From NCBI RefSeq assembly GCF_900188245.1, contig NZ_FZOK01000006.1:1-64000 (forward strand): a DNA stretch of 64,000 nucleotides, read 5' to 3'. Below, piece after piece: positions 55,947-64,000 of this stretch. The DNA comes from Belliella buryatensis (GTDB lineage: Bacteria > Bacteroidota > Bacteroidia > Cytophagales > Cyclobacteriaceae). Position 1 is the first letter of the stretch, and each line of letters starts with the position of its first letter. The notes below the pieces were generated by a model, which saw only the letters and a program-made list of their open reading frames with translations, did not search any database and had not been told where the DNA came from. The position numbers and the translations under genes were made by a program.

Positions 55947-57041
55947 TCAAGCCCCAATTTGTACAACGGCTGTTTTTGCTTTGCTAGCGTTTCTGATAGC
56001 GATTTGTCTTGCTACACTTTCTGCTAAGTCGGAGAATGCTTTTTGCGTAATACCTTCTTTCAATACAGCCGGATAGCCTGTATCCCCACTTTCTCTGATG
56101 CTCTGTACAATAGGTATTTCTCCTAAGAACGGTACTTCAAATTTCTCAGCTAACTTTCTTCCACCTTCTTTGCCAAATAAGTAATATTTGTTATTTGGTA
56201 ATTCTTCGGGTGTAAAATAAGCCATATTTTCAATAACACCTAAGATAGGTACGTTAATTTGAGGCTGTCTAAACATAGATAGACCTTTGGTCGCATCAGC
56301 TAAGGCTACTTTCTGTGGTGTAGTTACAATTACGGCGCCAGTTACCGGTATGGTTTGCACCATGGTCAAATGAATATCAGAAGTTCCGGGTGGAAGGTCG
56401 ATTAATAAATAGTCTAATTCACCCCATTCTACATCACCAATGAACTGCTTCAGAGCAGAACTTGCCATTGGGCCTCTCCAAACCACAGCTGAATCTGCTG
56501 GTGTCAAAAATCCAATGGACATTAATTTTACACCGTACTGTTCAATAGGTATGATTACATTTTTACCATTTTCCTGTTTTACTGCTGGCTGCTCTGATTC
56601 TACATTGAACATGGTCGGTACGGAAGGACCAGAAATATCTGCATCAATCAAGCCAACTTTTGCTCCTGACTTGGCCAATGCTACGGCTAAATTTGAAGCG
56701 GTTGTGGATTTCCCAACCCCACCTTTACCTGATGCTATGGCGATGATATTTTTTACCTTTGGAAGAAGAGGGGTATTATCTCTTGTAGTGGTAACATTGG
56801 ATGTCATAAAAATATCCAACTCCACCTCTGTACCTAAACTACTTTCTAGCGCTTCGATACAGTTGTTTTTGATTACTTCTTTAAGTGGGCATGCTGGAGT
56901 GGTTAAAACCACCTTAAAACTGACTTTGTTTTCTTCTATTGCAATATCCTGAATCATTCCCAACGTAACCAAATCTTTTTTGAGATCTGGATCTTCGACG
57001 GTGGACAATGCTTGTAGGATTTGTTCTTTACTAATTGTCAT
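55947..57041 (-). CDS. apbC: Mrp/ApbC-family iron-sulfur P-loop ATPase
   Basis: A 364-residue protein with an N-terminal MIP18/DUF59 domain (about 1-90, LSTVEDPDLKKDLVTLGMIQDI and TTPACPLKEVIKNN) and a ParA-like ATPase domain with IASGKGGVGKSTTASNLAVAL, LIDADISGPSVPTMF and YLLIDLPPGTSDIHLTMVQTI. The C-terminal CxxC found in E. coli Mrp is absent; that site reads NMAYFTPEELPNNKYYLFGKEGG, as in other Bacteroidota. The protein is still best seen as an Fe-S cluster carrier/scaffold, but cluster binding without the motif is uncertain. Confidence 0.9.
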   Translation of the reverse strand: MTISKEQILQALSTVEDPDLKKDLVTLGMIQDIAIEENKVSFKVVLTTPACPLKEVIKNNCIEALESSLGTEVELDIFMTSNVTTTRDNTPLLPKVKNIIAIASGKGGVGKSTTASNLAVALAKSGAKVGLIDADISGPSVPTMFNVESEQPAVKQENGKNVIIPIEQYGVKLMSIGFLTPADSAVVWRGPMASSALKQFIGDVEWGELDYLLIDLPPGTSDIHLTMVQTIPVTGAVIVTTPQKVALADATKGLSMFRQPQINVPILGVIENMAYFTPEELPNNKYYLFGKEGGRKLAEKFEVPFLGEIPIVQSIRESGDTGYPAVLKEGITQKAFSDLAESVARQIAIRNASKAKTAVVQIGA

Positions 57042-57243
57042 GGATACGGTTTTCAAATTTGTCGCAAGTTAGACTATAATTGTTCTAAATAAAATACTGA
57101 ATGGTTTTGAGACATCAATATAACATCATTCAAGGAATCTCTTGAAATGAGAAGTAATCTGATTTAGAATCAATCCTAATCTTAACTTTTCAATTCAAAA
57201 AATAGTTTCTCAAAAGGCACCTATGTTTTGGTAGAATACTTTT

Positions 57244-57251
57244 TATCTTTG
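57244..57251 (+). promoter_or_regulatory. -7 box upstream of dnaG
   Basis: TATCTTTG, a full match to TAnnTTTG, 20 bp before the dnaG ATG. A TTTTG at 57226-57230 is present, but its 13-bp spacing is short. The rest of the 57042-57243 gap shows nothing else. Confidence 0.5.
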
Positions 57252-57271
57252 ACAATTGAAGTGAATTTTAA

Positions 57272-59215
57272 ATGGCAATCAGTAGAGCAACAACCGAGAA
57301 AGTCCGAGAGCGAGCAGATATAGAAGATGTAGTCAATGACTATGTTCCGCTTAAGAAAAAAGGTCAGAATCTATGGGCATGTTGTCCGTTTCACAACGAA
57401 AAATCCCCTTCTTTTTCTGTATCACCAGCCAAACAGATCTACAAATGCTTTGGTTGTGGCAAGGCGGGAGATCCCATTCAGTTTGTCATGGATATTGAAG
57501 GCGTAGGCTTCAATGAAGCTATTCGTCATCTGGCAAAGAAATACGGGATTGAAGTAGAGGAAGACAAAGCGAACACACCTGAAGAAATCCAAGCATACAA
57601 TGAACGTGAGAGTCTTTACATTGCATTGAATTTTGCTAAAGATTTTTTTGTCAAAAACCTGCACACAGAAGAAGGTCGAGCAATAGGTCTGAGTTATTTC
57701 AAAGAGAGAGGATTCAATCAAAACATCATTGAGAAATTTGATCTTGGCTATACTTTAGACGGTTGGGACCATTTACTCAAGGCAGCTAAGGAAGCTGGTC
57801 ATTCAGAAGAGATTCTACTCAAAGCTGGACTTGTTTTACAAAAAGAAGGAGATCCAAATAGGGTTTATGATAGGTTTAGAGGTCGGGTCACATTTACAAT
57901 TCACAATCTAGGCGGAAAACCAATCGGTTTTGGTGCGAGAATACTCACTCAGGATAAAAAACAACCAAAATACATCAATTCACCTGAGACAGAAGTGTAT
58001 CACAAAAGTGATGTGCTTTATGGGATGTTTCAGGCCAAAAAGTCTATCCGCGAGAATGACAACTGTTATCTAGTAGAGGGTTATACAGATGTCATATCCA
58101 TGCATTTGGCGGGAATAGAGAATGTAGTGGCATCATCAGGAACTTCACTGACAGAGAATCAGATTAAGCTAATCAAGAGATTTACTGACAATGTTACTGT
58201 GCTATTTGATGGTGATGCAGCAGGTATCAAGGCTTCTTTGCGAGGTATTGATATGCTATTGGAGGGCGGGCTGAATGTCAAAGCTGTAGTTTTTCCTGAT
58301 GGAGATGATCCTGATAGCTATTCTAGAAAGGTAGGTTCTCAGGCTTTCACCGATTACCTTGCTGGTAATGCCCAAGATTTTATAGCATTCAAAATCAGTC
58401 TCTACGCTGATGAAGTAGCGAATGATCCTGTCAAAAGAGCTGAATTGATCAAACAAGTAGTACAAAGCCTTGCTAAAATTCCAGATCCGATTATCAGATC
58501 AGTTTATGTAAGGCAATCTGCTAAGCTGTTGGAAATAGAAGAAGAGATCATTCAGATAGAATTGAATAAGATCCTTCTAAAGGTTCAAAAAGATCAATAC
58601 TTTAGAGATCAGAGAGAGCAAGAGACTACCGAGACACCATTTGAAGATTTATTACCTTCCAAAGAAGAACCCCTTCCCTACAGTTCTCAGCTGGAGGCAC
58701 AAGAGCGGGAAATGATGCGGATGTTGGTCAATTATGGTTTTGAGATGGTTTCTGAGGAGTTAAGTGTTTGCGAGTATTTGTTGCAAGAAACACATGATTT
58801 GACATTTGAAACACCCGTTTTCAACAAAATCCTAAATCTATATAAACAAGCTTTAAGTAAAGGGATTTTGCCCCAGCCTACCTATTTCATGGAGTCTCAA
58901 GATTCAGAAGTGAAAAAAGAAGTGATCAATATGATTACTCGCAAGCATGAAATATCCAGACTTTGGCAAGAAAGATTTCAGATTTTTACCACGACAGAAG
59001 CCGATGATCTTGCTAAGTCTGTTTATGATAATATACTGAGATTGAAGCAAAAAGTAATCAAAAAGATGCTAGAAGAATCCAGGCACAAAATTAAACATGC
59101 CCAAGAAGCTGGAGAGTCCTCTGAGGAGATGGATGAAAAATTGAGAGTTTACATGGAATTGAAGAAATTCCAAACTGAAATTGACAAACAGCTCGGAATT
59201 GTCATCAGCAATTGA
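57272..59215 (+). CDS. dnaG: DNA primase
   Basis: A 647-residue DnaG. The N-terminal zinc domain has CPFH and CFGC (Cys38, His41, Cys59, Cys62). The catalytic TOPRIM core shows GFGARIL, VEGYTDVISMH and LFDGDAAGIKASLRGIDMLL. The C-terminal third (about 430-647) is the helicase-interaction region. It makes RNA primers for replication together with DnaB. Length is normal. It is divergent from apbC and 86 bp from ribBA. Confidence 0.97.
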   Translation: MAISRATTEKVRERADIEDVVNDYVPLKKKGQNLWACCPFHNEKSPSFSVSPAKQIYKCFGCGKAGDPIQFVMDIEGVGFNEAIRHLAKKYGIEVEEDKANTPEEIQAYNERESLYIALNFAKDFFVKNLHTEEGRAIGLSYFKERGFNQNIIEKFDLGYTLDGWDHLLKAAKEAGHSEEILLKAGLVLQKEGDPNRVYDRFRGRVTFTIHNLGGKPIGFGARILTQDKKQPKYINSPETEVYHKSDVLYGMFQAKKSIRENDNCYLVEGYTDVISMHLAGIENVVASSGTSLTENQIKLIKRFTDNVTVLFDGDAAGIKASLRGIDMLLEGGLNVKAVVFPDGDDPDSYSRKVGSQAFTDYLAGNAQDFIAFKISLYADEVANDPVKRAELIKQVVQSLAKIPDPIIRSVYVRQSAKLLEIEEEIIQIELNKILLKVQKDQYFRDQREQETTETPFEDLLPSKEEPLPYSSQLEAQEREMMRMLVNYGFEMVSEELSVCEYLLQETHDLTFETPVFNKILNLYKQALSKGILPQPTYFMESQDSEVKKEVINMITRKHEISRLWQERFQIFTTTEADDLAKSVYDNILRLKQKVIKKMLEESRHKIKHAQEAGESSEEMDEKLRVYMELKKFQTEIDKQLGIVISN

Positions 59216-59260
59216 CCAAACTTAAATTGGTTTTTAGCAGTTATACTGACTGAAAACCTT

Positions 59261-59268
59261 TAATTTTG
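59261..59268 (+). promoter_or_regulatory. -7 box upstream of ribBA
   Basis: TAATTTTG, a full match to TAnnTTTG, 33 bp before the ribBA ATG. The 86-bp gap is too short for an FMN riboswitch and none is seen. Confidence 0.5.
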
Positions 59269-59301
59269 CCAACCCAAATCTATAGCATTCAAAATAATAT
59301 T

Positions 59302-60519
59302 ATGTCCTTACCCTACCAATTAGATTCCATTGAGGAAGCCATTGAAGCCATCAAAAACGGAGAAGTTATCATTGTAGTAGATGATGAAGATAGAGAGAAT
59401 GAAGGTGACTTTGTATGTGCAGCCGAAAAGGTTACCCCAGAAATCATCAACTTCATGGCCACACATGGCCGAGGTCTTATTTGTGCACCCCTGATAGAAG
59501 ATAGGTGCGAAAAACTTGGTCTCGAATTGATGGTCGGGAGCAATACGGCTGCTTTTGAAACACCATTTACGGTCTCAGTTGATCTTGTAGGTCATGGATG
59601 TACTACAGGGATTTCTGCTAGCGACAGAGCAAAGACCATTCAGGCATTAGTTGATGATTCTATTCATCCTGATGAATTAGGGAAACCAGGTCATATATTT
59701 CCACTCAAAGCAAAAAGAGGTGGTGTGCTCAGAAGGGCGGGTCATACAGAGGCCGCTATAGATTTTTCAAGGTTGGCTGGACTTCAGCCTGCAGGAGTTT
59801 TGGTAGAGATCATGAATGAAGACGGAACTATGGCTCGCCTACCTGATTTGGTAAAAGTAGCCAAGCGATTTAACCTTAAACTTGTTTCGATCAAGGATTT
59901 GATTGCTTACAGACTGAAAAATGAATCTTTGATCAAAAGAGAAATAGGTGTAGAAATGCCAACAACCTATGGAGATTTTGATTTGATCGCATTTAGACAA
60001 ACCAATACAGATGATATTCACATGGCTTTGATCAAAGGTGAATGGTCCGAAGACGAACCAGTAATGGTCCGTGTTCACTCTTCTTGTATAACAGGGGATA
60101 TTTTCGGCTCCTGTAGATGTGATTGTGGCCCACAATTACATACCGCATTGGAAATGGTCGAAAAAGAAGGTAAAGGCGTTGTATTATATATGAATCAAGA
60201 GGGTAGAGGTATAGGACTGATTAATAAATTGAAAGCCTATAAGCTTCAAGAGCAGGGTATGGATACCGTTCAAGCCAACCTTGCATTAGGTTTTCCAATG
60301 GATAAAAGAGATTATGGTGTAGGAGCCCAAATATTGAGAGATTTGGGGATTAGCAAAATCAGGTTGATCACAAATAATCCCACCAAGAGAGTTGGACTAC
60401 TGGGTTATGGTTTAGAAATCGTGGAGCAGCTTCCTATAGAGATTAGCTCTAATCCGCACAATGAAAAATACCTGCAAACAAAAAGAGATAAAATGGGTCA
60501 TACCATAATGAAAAAATAG
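59302..60519 (+). CDS. ribBA: Bifunctional DHBP synthase / GTP cyclohydrolase II
   Basis: A 405-residue fusion that makes both riboflavin precursors. The N-terminal RibB part (1-205) has [31 protein letters not shown] and [17 protein letters not shown]. The C-terminal RibA part (about 210-405) has [25 protein letters not shown] with the three zinc cysteines, and [22 protein letters not shown]. Both active sites look complete. The ATG at 59302 is chosen over the in-frame one at 59266, which lies in the promoter region. Confidence 0.97.
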   Translation: MSLPYQLDSIEEAIEAIKNGEVIIVVDDEDRENEGDFVCAAEKVTPEIINFMATHGRGLICAPLIEDRCEKLGLELMVGSNTAAFETPFTVSVDLVGHGCTTGISASDRAKTIQALVDDSIHPDELGKPGHIFPLKAKRGGVLRRAGHTEAAIDFSRLAGLQPAGVLVEIMNEDGTMARLPDLVKVAKRFNLKLVSIKDLIAYRLKNESLIKREIGVEMPTTYGDFDLIAFRQTNTDDIHMALIKGEWSEDEPVMVRVHSSCITGDIFGSCRCDCGPQLHTALEMVEKEGKGVVLYMNQEGRGIGLINKLKAYKLQEQGMDTVQANLALGFPMDKRDYGVGAQILRDLGISKIRLITNNPTKRVGLLGYGLEIVEQLPIEISSNPHNEKYLQTKRDKMGHTIMKK

Positions 60520-60524
60520 TATTG

Positions 60525-60556
60525 AAATCCTCCTGAACATCAGGAGGATTTTTTTG
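60525..60556 (+). terminator. Terminator after ribBA
   Basis: An 11-bp perfect stem (60525-60535 with 60541-60551), AACAT loop, then T-run. It starts 5 bp after the ribBA stop. Confidence 0.92.
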
Positions 60557-60655
60557 ATTTAGTATGTTTATTTTATTGATCAAATCATAAGAAAAACTTG
60601 TAGGCTTCAACCAATTCTATAAATTATTCGTTATTTTAATTGGACAAACTCAAAT

Positions 60656-61300
60656 ATGGCTACAGAGATGAAAAGATTATTGATTCTTCTTTTTCTTATT
60701 TATATAAATTTCACCTTAGCAGAGGCGCAAAATAAGTTTCCATCACAAATATGGCATAAAGGACAAGTTGTCACCACTGATGGACAAGTTGTTGCTGGGT
60801 TAGTGATGTATGATTTAGACAACAATATAGTTCAGGTTCAAAGACAAAGTGTGGAAACTTTTGGAGCTTCCAATGTTTCACAGTTTGAGATTTTTGACGA
60901 GATATATGGTGGAATTCGTACATTTTATTCTTTGCCATATGCATTAGCTACAGATTATGAGACTCCAGTTTTTTTTGAAATTTTGACTCAAGGGAATGAA
61001 ATGGCCTTATTGTGTAGAGAATATGTAGCAACTGACACAAGGGGAATGAATAACCCTATGATGATGAACCCCATGTGGGGAGGACCTATGATGATGAATA
61101 ATGGCTTTAGGTTAGCATTCAACTATTACTTTTTTAAAGATGGTAAAATCAGAAGGTATTCCTTGAAAAAAAGAGATTTAATGGATTTCTTTGATGATAG
61201 AGAAGATGAGGTCAAACTTTACATGAGAAAAAATAGACTCGCCCATGATAAGCGTGGAGATCTTCTTAGAATTACTGCATATTACAATCAAATCAAATAG
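60656..61300 (+). CDS. Secreted hypothetical protein with Met-rich segment
   Basis: A 214-residue protein with a signal peptide (MKRLLILLFLIYINFTLAEAQ from an internal Met at residue 5, which may be the true start at 60668). The mature part begins FPSQIWHKGQVVTTDGQVVAGLVMYDLDNNIVQV, a beta-rich region. A Met-rich tract (NNPMMMNPMWGGPMMMNN, about residues 129-146) sits in the middle, followed by FRLAFNYYFFKDGKIRRYS and a basic tail. I do not recognise the family. Met clusters can bind copper, but no other evidence supports that. It lies 6 bp before surE. Confidence 0.65.
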   Translation: MATEMKRLLILLFLIYINFTLAEAQNKFPSQIWHKGQVVTTDGQVVAGLVMYDLDNNIVQVQRQSVETFGASNVSQFEIFDEIYGGIRTFYSLPYALATDYETPVFFEILTQGNEMALLCREYVATDTRGMNNPMMMNPMWGGPMMMNNGFRLAFNYYFFKDGKIRRYSLKKRDLMDFFDDREDEVKLYMRKNRLAHDKRGDLLRITAYYNQIK

Positions 61301-61306
61301 AATTTT

Positions 61307-62092
61307 ATGTCAAAGAAAAAGCCATTGATTCTGGTTTCTAATGATGATGGGATCACTTCAAAGGGAATCAGGGTACTTGTCAATGTGATGAAAAAACTCG
61401 GGGAAGTAGTAGTAGTCGCTCCAGATAGCCCCCAATCAGGAATGGGACATGCTATTACAATAGGTGAGACGCTTCGATTATCCGAGGAAGATATTTTTGA
61501 ATATGTAGAAGCTTTTAAGTCAAGTGGTACTCCCGCAGATTGTGTCAAATTAGCCAAACACTATGTTTTGAAAGATCGCAAAGTCGACCTAGTTGTCAGT
61601 GGGATCAATCATGGCAGCAATACCTCCATCTCCGTTTTGTATTCAGGCACGATGTCAGCGGCTATCGAAGGGGCATTAGAAGGCTATCCTTCCATTGGTT
61701 TTAGTCTCTGTGATTATTCTTCCAAAGCAGACTTTTCGCATGTGGAAGAATACGTCTACAAAATAGCAAAGCAAGTGCTTGACCATGGTATGTCCAAGGG
61801 TGTCGCTTTGAATGTGAATTTCCCGCCAAAGAGGAATGAACCCATCAAAGGTGTCAAAGTATGTAGACAAGCGCATGCCAAATGGCAAGAAGAGTTCTCG
61901 GAAAGATATGATCCTAATGGACGTAAATATTTCTGGATGGCTGGCAATTTTGTGAATTTCGATAAAGGAGAAGATAATGACGAATGGGCAATTGCCAACA
62001 ACTATGTGTCTATTGTTCCTTGTCAGTATGATTTGACAGCTCATTATGCTATCAATCAAATGAATGAAGACTGGGATTGGGATAATTTATAA
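61307..62092 (+). CDS. surE: 5'/3'-nucleotidase SurE
   Basis: A 261-residue SurE survival protein, a metal-dependent phosphatase for nucleoside 5'- and 3'-monophosphates. The signature VSNDDGITSKGIRVL carries the metal-binding Asp13 and Asp14; FKSSGTPADCVKLA and VSGINHGSNTSISVLYSGTMSAAIEGAL complete the site. Length is normal. It follows the Met-rich secreted protein by 6 bp, so the two may share a transcript, although their functions are not clearly linked. Confidence 0.97.
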   Translation: MSKKKPLILVSNDDGITSKGIRVLVNVMKKLGEVVVVAPDSPQSGMGHAITIGETLRLSEEDIFEYVEAFKSSGTPADCVKLAKHYVLKDRKVDLVVSGINHGSNTSISVLYSGTMSAAIEGALEGYPSIGFSLCDYSSKADFSHVEEYVYKIAKQVLDHGMSKGVALNVNFPPKRNEPIKGVKVCRQAHAKWQEEFSERYDPNGRKYFWMAGNFVNFDKGEDNDEWAIANNYVSIVPCQYDLTAHYAINQMNEDWDWDNL

Positions 62093-62117
62093 TTTTGAAT
62101 TTGATAAAATCACAGAG

Positions 62118-62147
62118 AAGCCTACCAAACATCTTTTTGGTAGGCTT
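62118..62147 (+). terminator. Terminator after surE
   Basis: A 12-bp perfect stem (62118-62129 with 62136-62147) and a 6-nt loop; the following ATTTCGTTTTT is T-rich. Confidence 0.85.
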
Positions 62148-62203
62148 ATTTCGTTTTTGTAGATATTATTAATCAAAAGATGCATCCTTTCTTAAAAGTA
62201 AAA

Positions 62204-62236
62204 TTGTTATGAAATGCATTTTTGTTTATATATTTG
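62204..62236 (+). promoter_or_regulatory. Promoter of the S8 peptidase gene
   Basis: TTG (62204-62206), a 22-bp spacer and TATATTTG (62229-62236), a full -7 match, with about an 11-14 nt leader before the ATG at 62254. Confidence 0.6.
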
Positions 62237-62253
62237 ATGGAAAATAGAGATTT

Positions 62254-63489
62254 ATGAAAATTAACTTTTATAGATGTATAGCTTTTGCTGCAATCGTATT
62301 GGTTGGCATGGCCTCTTGTGCTGAGGATAATCATGAAGCTGTAGAAATAACAGATGCTCAGGAAAATATGACTTTCCCTAATTACAGTACCACGCTTATC
62401 GATGGACAATTCTTTGTGATTTTGCATGATAACCAAATCAATTTCAGAATTGATCCAGATGATTACGAAGGTGCACAAGCAGCCATGCGCAAAGAAGCCA
62501 TTTCATTTTTAGCTCATTATAAGTTGAGCGAAGAGGATCTCGATCGAATTTATACCATGGCATTGACTGGTTTTACAGCTAGAATATCCAAGGAAAAAAT
62601 TCATGAAATTAGTGCAGACCCGAGGGTAAAGTATGTAGAGCAGGATAGGATGGGCATGCTAGGAAGACCCATTGATCATCCAAGAAATCAACCAGAAGAG
62701 CCTGTAGTCAATACACAATCTATTCCTTGGGGCATCAAGAGAGTAGGAGGACCATTCCCATATTCAGGTAGAAATAGTGTATTTATTTTAGATACAGGGA
62801 TTGACTTGAACCATCCTGATTTGAATATTGATACGCAAAAAGGATTTGATGCTTACACTAGATTTAGAAAAGATTGGAACTTCGATGACGAGCATGGACA
62901 TGGTACCCATGTAGCAGGTACAGTAGGAGCATTAGATAATCATTTTGGTGTAGTAGGAGTAGCAGCAGGTGTGCCAGTAGTACCTATTAAGATATTTTTT
63001 GGTCCATGGGCAGCTTACACTTATTCAGGAATGGTAGCTGGTATCGAGCACTTAGGTGTTCGAGGTATTCCTGGGGATGTCGCAAATCTGAGTTTTGGGG
63101 GTTTCGATGAGAGTAGAGTTCTAGATGATGCCTTGCTGAATGTGTCTGAGAAACGAAGAATTTGGATGGTTATAGCTTCTGGTAATTCTGCCTTGCCTGC
63201 CACAGCGTTTAGTCCAGCTCGTGTGGTTGGTAACTATACCATTACAGTATCTGCAATAGATTCTAGAGACAGGAGAGCGTGGTTTTCTCACTATGGTGAA
63301 CCTATCAAATATGCAGCTCCGGGCGTTAACGTGGTATCAACTTGGAGAGGAGGAGGTTATAGTAATCAGACAGGAACTTCCATGTCAGCCCCCCATGTGT
63401 CTGGCTTGAGGGTACTCGGAGATATCGATACAGATGGATATTCTGTTAATTGGGTAGGAAAGGCTGATCCGATTGCTTTTAGGAGGTGA
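62254..63489 (+). CDS. Subtilisin-like S8 peptidase lipoprotein
   Basis: A 411-residue protease with a lipoprotein signal (VLVGMASC, Cys22). Residues about 50-133 fit an inhibitor I9 propeptide. The catalytic triad is visible as Asp180 (FILDTGIDLNHPDL), His216 (GHGTHVAGTVG) and Ser376 (GTSMSAPHVSGL), with Asn311 of SGNSA for the oxyanion hole. It ends shortly after the serine domain, as in other short Bacteroidota members, so it is not a truncation. Membrane-anchored secreted peptidase. No type IX sorting tail. Confidence 0.93.
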   Translation: MKINFYRCIAFAAIVLVGMASCAEDNHEAVEITDAQENMTFPNYSTTLIDGQFFVILHDNQINFRIDPDDYEGAQAAMRKEAISFLAHYKLSEEDLDRIYTMALTGFTARISKEKIHEISADPRVKYVEQDRMGMLGRPIDHPRNQPEEPVVNTQSIPWGIKRVGGPFPYSGRNSVFILDTGIDLNHPDLNIDTQKGFDAYTRFRKDWNFDDEHGHGTHVAGTVGALDNHFGVVGVAAGVPVVPIKIFFGPWAAYTYSGMVAGIEHLGVRGIPGDVANLSFGGFDESRVLDDALLNVSEKRRIWMVIASGNSALPATAFSPARVVGNYTITVSAIDSRDRRAWFSHYGEPIKYAAPGVNVVSTWRGGGYSNQTGTSMSAPHVSGLRVLGDIDTDGYSVNWVGKADPIAFRR

Positions 63490-63566
63490 ATCAAAACCTC
63501 AATGTTGTGAATTCAAAGGCTACTTTCTTTCAAATGTTTTGAAAAATTCAAAATCTTCAAATAAGT

Positions 63567-63607
63567 CAGGAATCTGCAATCGAGAGACACCAGATTCCTG
63601 ATTTTTT
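63567..63607 (+). terminator. Terminator after the S8 peptidase gene
   Basis: A 10-bp perfect stem (63567-63576 with 63591-63600), 14-nt loop, then six T at 63602-63607. The minus strand lacks a comparable T-run. Confidence 0.75.
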
Positions 63608-63613
63608 GAATTG

Positions 63614-64000
63614 TTATAACTTAACAGTGAACTTACCTCCAACTAGATCAGTTTTCTTGATCTTCACTTCTTTTTTGATAAGCTGTCTATTTTCATCTGA
63701 ATAATTCAATACTAAATCGATTTCTTCTTGATTATCCTCAAAATTGAAACCTCGTTGATATAGTCCATCAACAGGGTAGGCATAGTACTTCTCGCTAGAT
63801 TCCCCGATAGTAGCATAAGGAGAGCTGATCTTTTTATCTGAATGATCTATAGAAATGATAAAGTCACCTTGGGTAATGTACTTTAGGAAATCCCTTTCAT
63901 CTCTATTGAGGTATTTGGATAGTGTTTTGTAAAGCTGATAGCTTCTAAGCCCTTTGTTTTTGATAACTACTTGATTGTTTTGATCTATAAGATAAGTCGT
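63614..64000 (-). CDS. C-terminal part of an unknown protein, runs off the window
   Basis: An open frame of 128 codons plus TAA (63614-63616) continues on the minus strand to the right edge, so the N-terminus lies beyond position 64000. The readable part includes VVIKNKGLRSYQLYKTLSKY, DFIISIDHSDKKI, YAYPVDGLYQRGFNF and ends VGGKFTVKL. Codon use and residue mix look like real Bacteroidota coding sequence. I do not recognise a domain; the charged, beta-containing pattern could be envelope-related, but this is a guess. Confidence 0.75.
   Translation of the reverse strand, partial: TTYLIDQNNQVVIKNKGLRSYQLYKTLSKYLNRDERDFLKYITQGDFIISIDHSDKKISSPYATIGESSEKYYAYPVDGLYQRGFNFEDNQEEIDLVLNYSDENRQLIKKEVKIKKTDLVGGKFTVKL

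Noticed and set aside
59216-59301. FMN riboswitch before ribBA
   Set aside because: The 86-bp gap is too short, and no conserved FMN-element segments are visible.
62254-63489. Truncated S8 peptidase
   Set aside because: The triad and oxyanion Asn are complete and the end matches the usual end of short family members.

Overview
The window looks like ordinary chromosome from a Bacteroidota bacterium of the order Cytophagales, most likely family Cyclobacteriaceae (Algoriphagus/Belliella-like; the genus is a guess from protein style). Support: AT-rich DNA, A-rich leaders in place of strong Shine-Dalgarno sites, many promoter -7 boxes of the Bacteroidota form TAnnTTTG, two cargo proteins with type IX secretion sorting tails, DUF5683, DUF1460 and LytTR families, a Mrp antiporter operon, and rpsF-rpsR-rplI without ssb. 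No rRNA, CRISPR array, prophage or complete insertion sequence was seen. One tRNA (Gln, TTG anticodon) lies near the left end.

Layout. 1-310: two perfect 85-bp tandem repeats plus a 16-bp echo, possibly the end of a mobile element. 309-3736: tRNA-Gln, a hemolysin III-type membrane protein, the ribosomal operon rpsF-rpsR-rplI and a coiled-coil membrane protein. 3777-7117: two methyltransferases, apaG, ung and a DUF1460 protein. 7260-15991: a long minus-strand run of housekeeping genes (lepB, dapB, DUF5683, parB, parA, metallo-hydrolase, yidC, pyrG). 16142-26408: a frameshifted small lipoprotein gene, amino-acid racemase, a tRNA nucleotidyltransferase operon with a TPR protein, DinB, yjdM, a PAS/LytTR signalling pair, queA, a menC-like enolase and a cold-shock gene.

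27190-40603 is the thematic core. It holds a complete seven-gene Mrp Na+/H+ antiporter operon (mrpABCDEFG), PEP carboxylase, a CPA1-type K+/H+ antiporter, and a translationally coupled trio of universal stress protein, CPA2 antiporter with a TrkA-N domain, and two-TM potassium channel. Together these suggest strong control of Na+, K+ and internal pH, as expected in a marine or alkaline/saline habitat. 40702-49876: S10 peptidase, glutamyl-Q-tRNA synthetase (with queA, a second queuosine-related gene), a regulatory-domain protein, a DUF4442 protein, M48 protease, exonuclease, mpl, dnaB and a rhodanese. 49882-57041: type IX secretion cargo (one an M43 metalloprotease), a PASTA membrane protein, and Fe-S assembly genes (NifU domain, ApbC/Mrp). 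57272-63489: dnaG, ribBA, an unknown secreted protein, surE and a subtilisin-like lipoprotein. A partial minus-strand gene runs off the right edge.

No clearly new multi-gene system was identified. The best leads are the stress protein/antiporter/channel trio, the poly-T frameshift in the lipoprotein gene at 16.5 kb, the 12-bp inverted repeat over the start of the gene at 17652, the -7 boxes lying 4-5 nt before start codons (possible leaderless mRNAs), and the repeats at 1-196 and 27.0-27.2 kb.
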